Position numbers and translations under genes: made by a program | Notes under the pieces: model-generated | Told to the model about the DNA's origin: nothing | What the model saw: the letters and a program-made list of their open reading frames with translations, nothing else | Databases searched by the model: none | Shown here: piece by piece, positions 12,486 through 13,007 of the stretch | How the letters are laid out: each line of letters opens with the position of its first letter | How positions within the stretch are numbered: position 1 is the first letter of the stretch | DNA from: Methanolinea sp. UBA473 | GTDB lineage: Archaea; Halobacteriota; Methanomicrobia; Methanomicrobiales; Methanospirillaceae | Direction: 5' to 3' | Assembly (NCBI GenBank): GCA_002509495.1 | Contig: DAEV01000083.1 | Span: forward strand, 15,883 to 28,889 | Length of the DNA stretch: 13,007 nt

Positions 12486-12944
12486 TTATTTCCAGCCGAA
12501 GAGCGGGAAGCTCGGCTTTAACAGGTCATCCTCACCGGGCCTCATGGATGAAAGGTGGAAAGTCCCGGTAAAATTCGCCCCGCTCTCGTTCCGGTACGTT
12601 ACCGCCGCTTTTACTTCATTTACCATTTGTCCGAGGGGAAATCGCTTCTCTTCGTCCACCATGAGGGTAGGCAGGTCGAATTCAAGGTTCATGGGAACCA
12701 GGGCAACATGGACGTGCAAGGCCGGAGAGTTCCCCTTGTTGATTACAAGGACACTTTTCGCGTCTTCCTCCAGCCGGACTGCGATCTGCGGGGTCAACAG
12801 GCTGTCCTGCATGATCCACAGGGACATGACGAGGACGATGACAAGGATAAGGGCGATGATCGCAAAGTAGATATCCACGAGCAGGAAGAGTGCGATGGAG
12901 ACGAGAAGGCCCAGAATCAGCACGATACTTATACGTTTATCCAT
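12486..12944 (-). CDS. Two-helix membrane protein of unknown function
   Basis: 152 residues. Two adjacent membrane helices (about 5-25 and 28-46) with a very short turn between them put both ends on the same side, then a C-terminal soluble domain (47-152). That domain is beta-rich, with alternating strands such as RLEEDAKSVLVINKG, ALHVHVALVPMNLEF and EVKAAVTYRNESG, like an Ig-type or archaeal CARDB-like fold, which I offer only as an impression. No catalytic motif is visible. The ATG at 12944 has CTTATCT about 26 bases upstream, and AAGG about eight bases upstream is a weak ribosome-binding site. The gene starts 41 bases downstream of the tRNA on the same strand and ends almost at the stop of its convergent neighbour. 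Confidence 0.75.
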   Translation of the reverse strand: MDKRISIVLILGLLVSIALFLLVDIYFAIIALILVIVLVMSLWIMQDSLLTPQIAVRLEEDAKSVLVINKGNSPALHVHVALVPMNLEFDLPTLMVDEEKRFPLGQMVNEVKAAVTYRNESGANFTGTFHLSSMRPGEDDLLKPSFPLFGWK

Positions 12945-12966
12945 TGTATGCCTTCTCTTCGTGATC

Positions 12967-12973
12967 AGATAAG
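12967..12973 (-). promoter_or_regulatory. TATA-like element of the membrane protein gene
   Basis: CTTATCT on the minus strand is centred 26 bases before the ATG at 12944. It resembles CTTATAC at 7971-7977, which has nearly the same spacing to its gene. Confidence 0.35.
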
Positions 12974-12985
12974 AGAATTATGGAA

Positions 12986-13007
12986 TGGGCCCGATGTGAT
13001 TCGAACA
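12986..13007 (-). tRNA. tRNA, last 22 bases only
   Basis: Read on the minus strand the edge gives part of a T stem, loop TTCGAAT, stem strand CACAT, acceptor strand CGGGCCC and discriminator A at 12986. CCA is not encoded. The amino acid cannot be assigned without the anticodon. It differs from the tRNA at the left edge at three of 22 bases and has the same acceptor strand and discriminator, so a related or isoaccepting tRNA is possible. Confidence 0.75.

Overview
The window looks like a stretch of a methanogenic euryarchaeon, most likely of the Methanomicrobiales or a close relative. This is inferred from archaeal marker genes and not from a database match. The markers are an archaeal-type 7S SRP RNA, the archaeal elongation factor 1-beta with its small zinc-ribbon partner, an MfnE-like kinase of methanofuran biosynthesis, aspartate dehydrogenase (NadX) with NadC, an archaeal MiaB-like methylthiotransferase, and promoters with TATA elements about 26-31 bases before start codons. 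The DNA is G+C-rich with strong G/C bias at third codon positions. Most genes are housekeeping, and no phage, insertion sequence or CRISPR array is visible.

Layout, left to right. The window opens inside a CAU-anticodon tRNA and ends inside a second tRNA on the opposite strand whose last 22 bases are nearly the same. Next come a zinc-ribbon class I methyltransferase, the SRP RNA and malate dehydrogenase, all on the plus strand. A minus-strand group follows: mfnE, a 53-residue zinc-ribbon gene and aEF-1beta. The accessory-looking part runs from 3562 to about 8573. It holds an exported, membrane-anchored phospholipase-D/nuclease-like protein with two HKD motifs, a two-gene minus-strand HTH regulator operon whose 3' end overlaps the PLD gene, a divergently transcribed membrane-anchored OB-fold protein, a UbiA prenyltransferase, a membrane-anchored PD-(D/E)XK nuclease and a HEAT-repeat protein. 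The right part holds nadX-nadC (minus), the tRNA methylthiotransferase (plus), a coiled-coil protein of unknown function, and a two-helix membrane protein.

How the parts may work together. NadX and NadC are two of the three steps from aspartate to nicotinate mononucleotide; NadA is not in the window. The SRP RNA, aEF-1beta, methyltransferase, methylthiotransferase and tRNAs form a loose information-processing background. The most suggestive cluster is the set of three membrane-tethered proteins with nucleic-acid-type folds (PLD, OB-fold, PD-(D/E)XK) around a paired HTH operon. A tandem GTTAAC-containing repeat lies in the divergent promoter of that operon. A regulated envelope-associated nucleic-acid processing function is possible, but it is only a hypothesis. 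Several small items are easy to miss: the 53-residue zinc-ribbon gene, a possible gene remnant at 7264-7410, shared leader elements before nadX and ubiA, and a symmetric TATA-like element between mfnE and the PLD gene.
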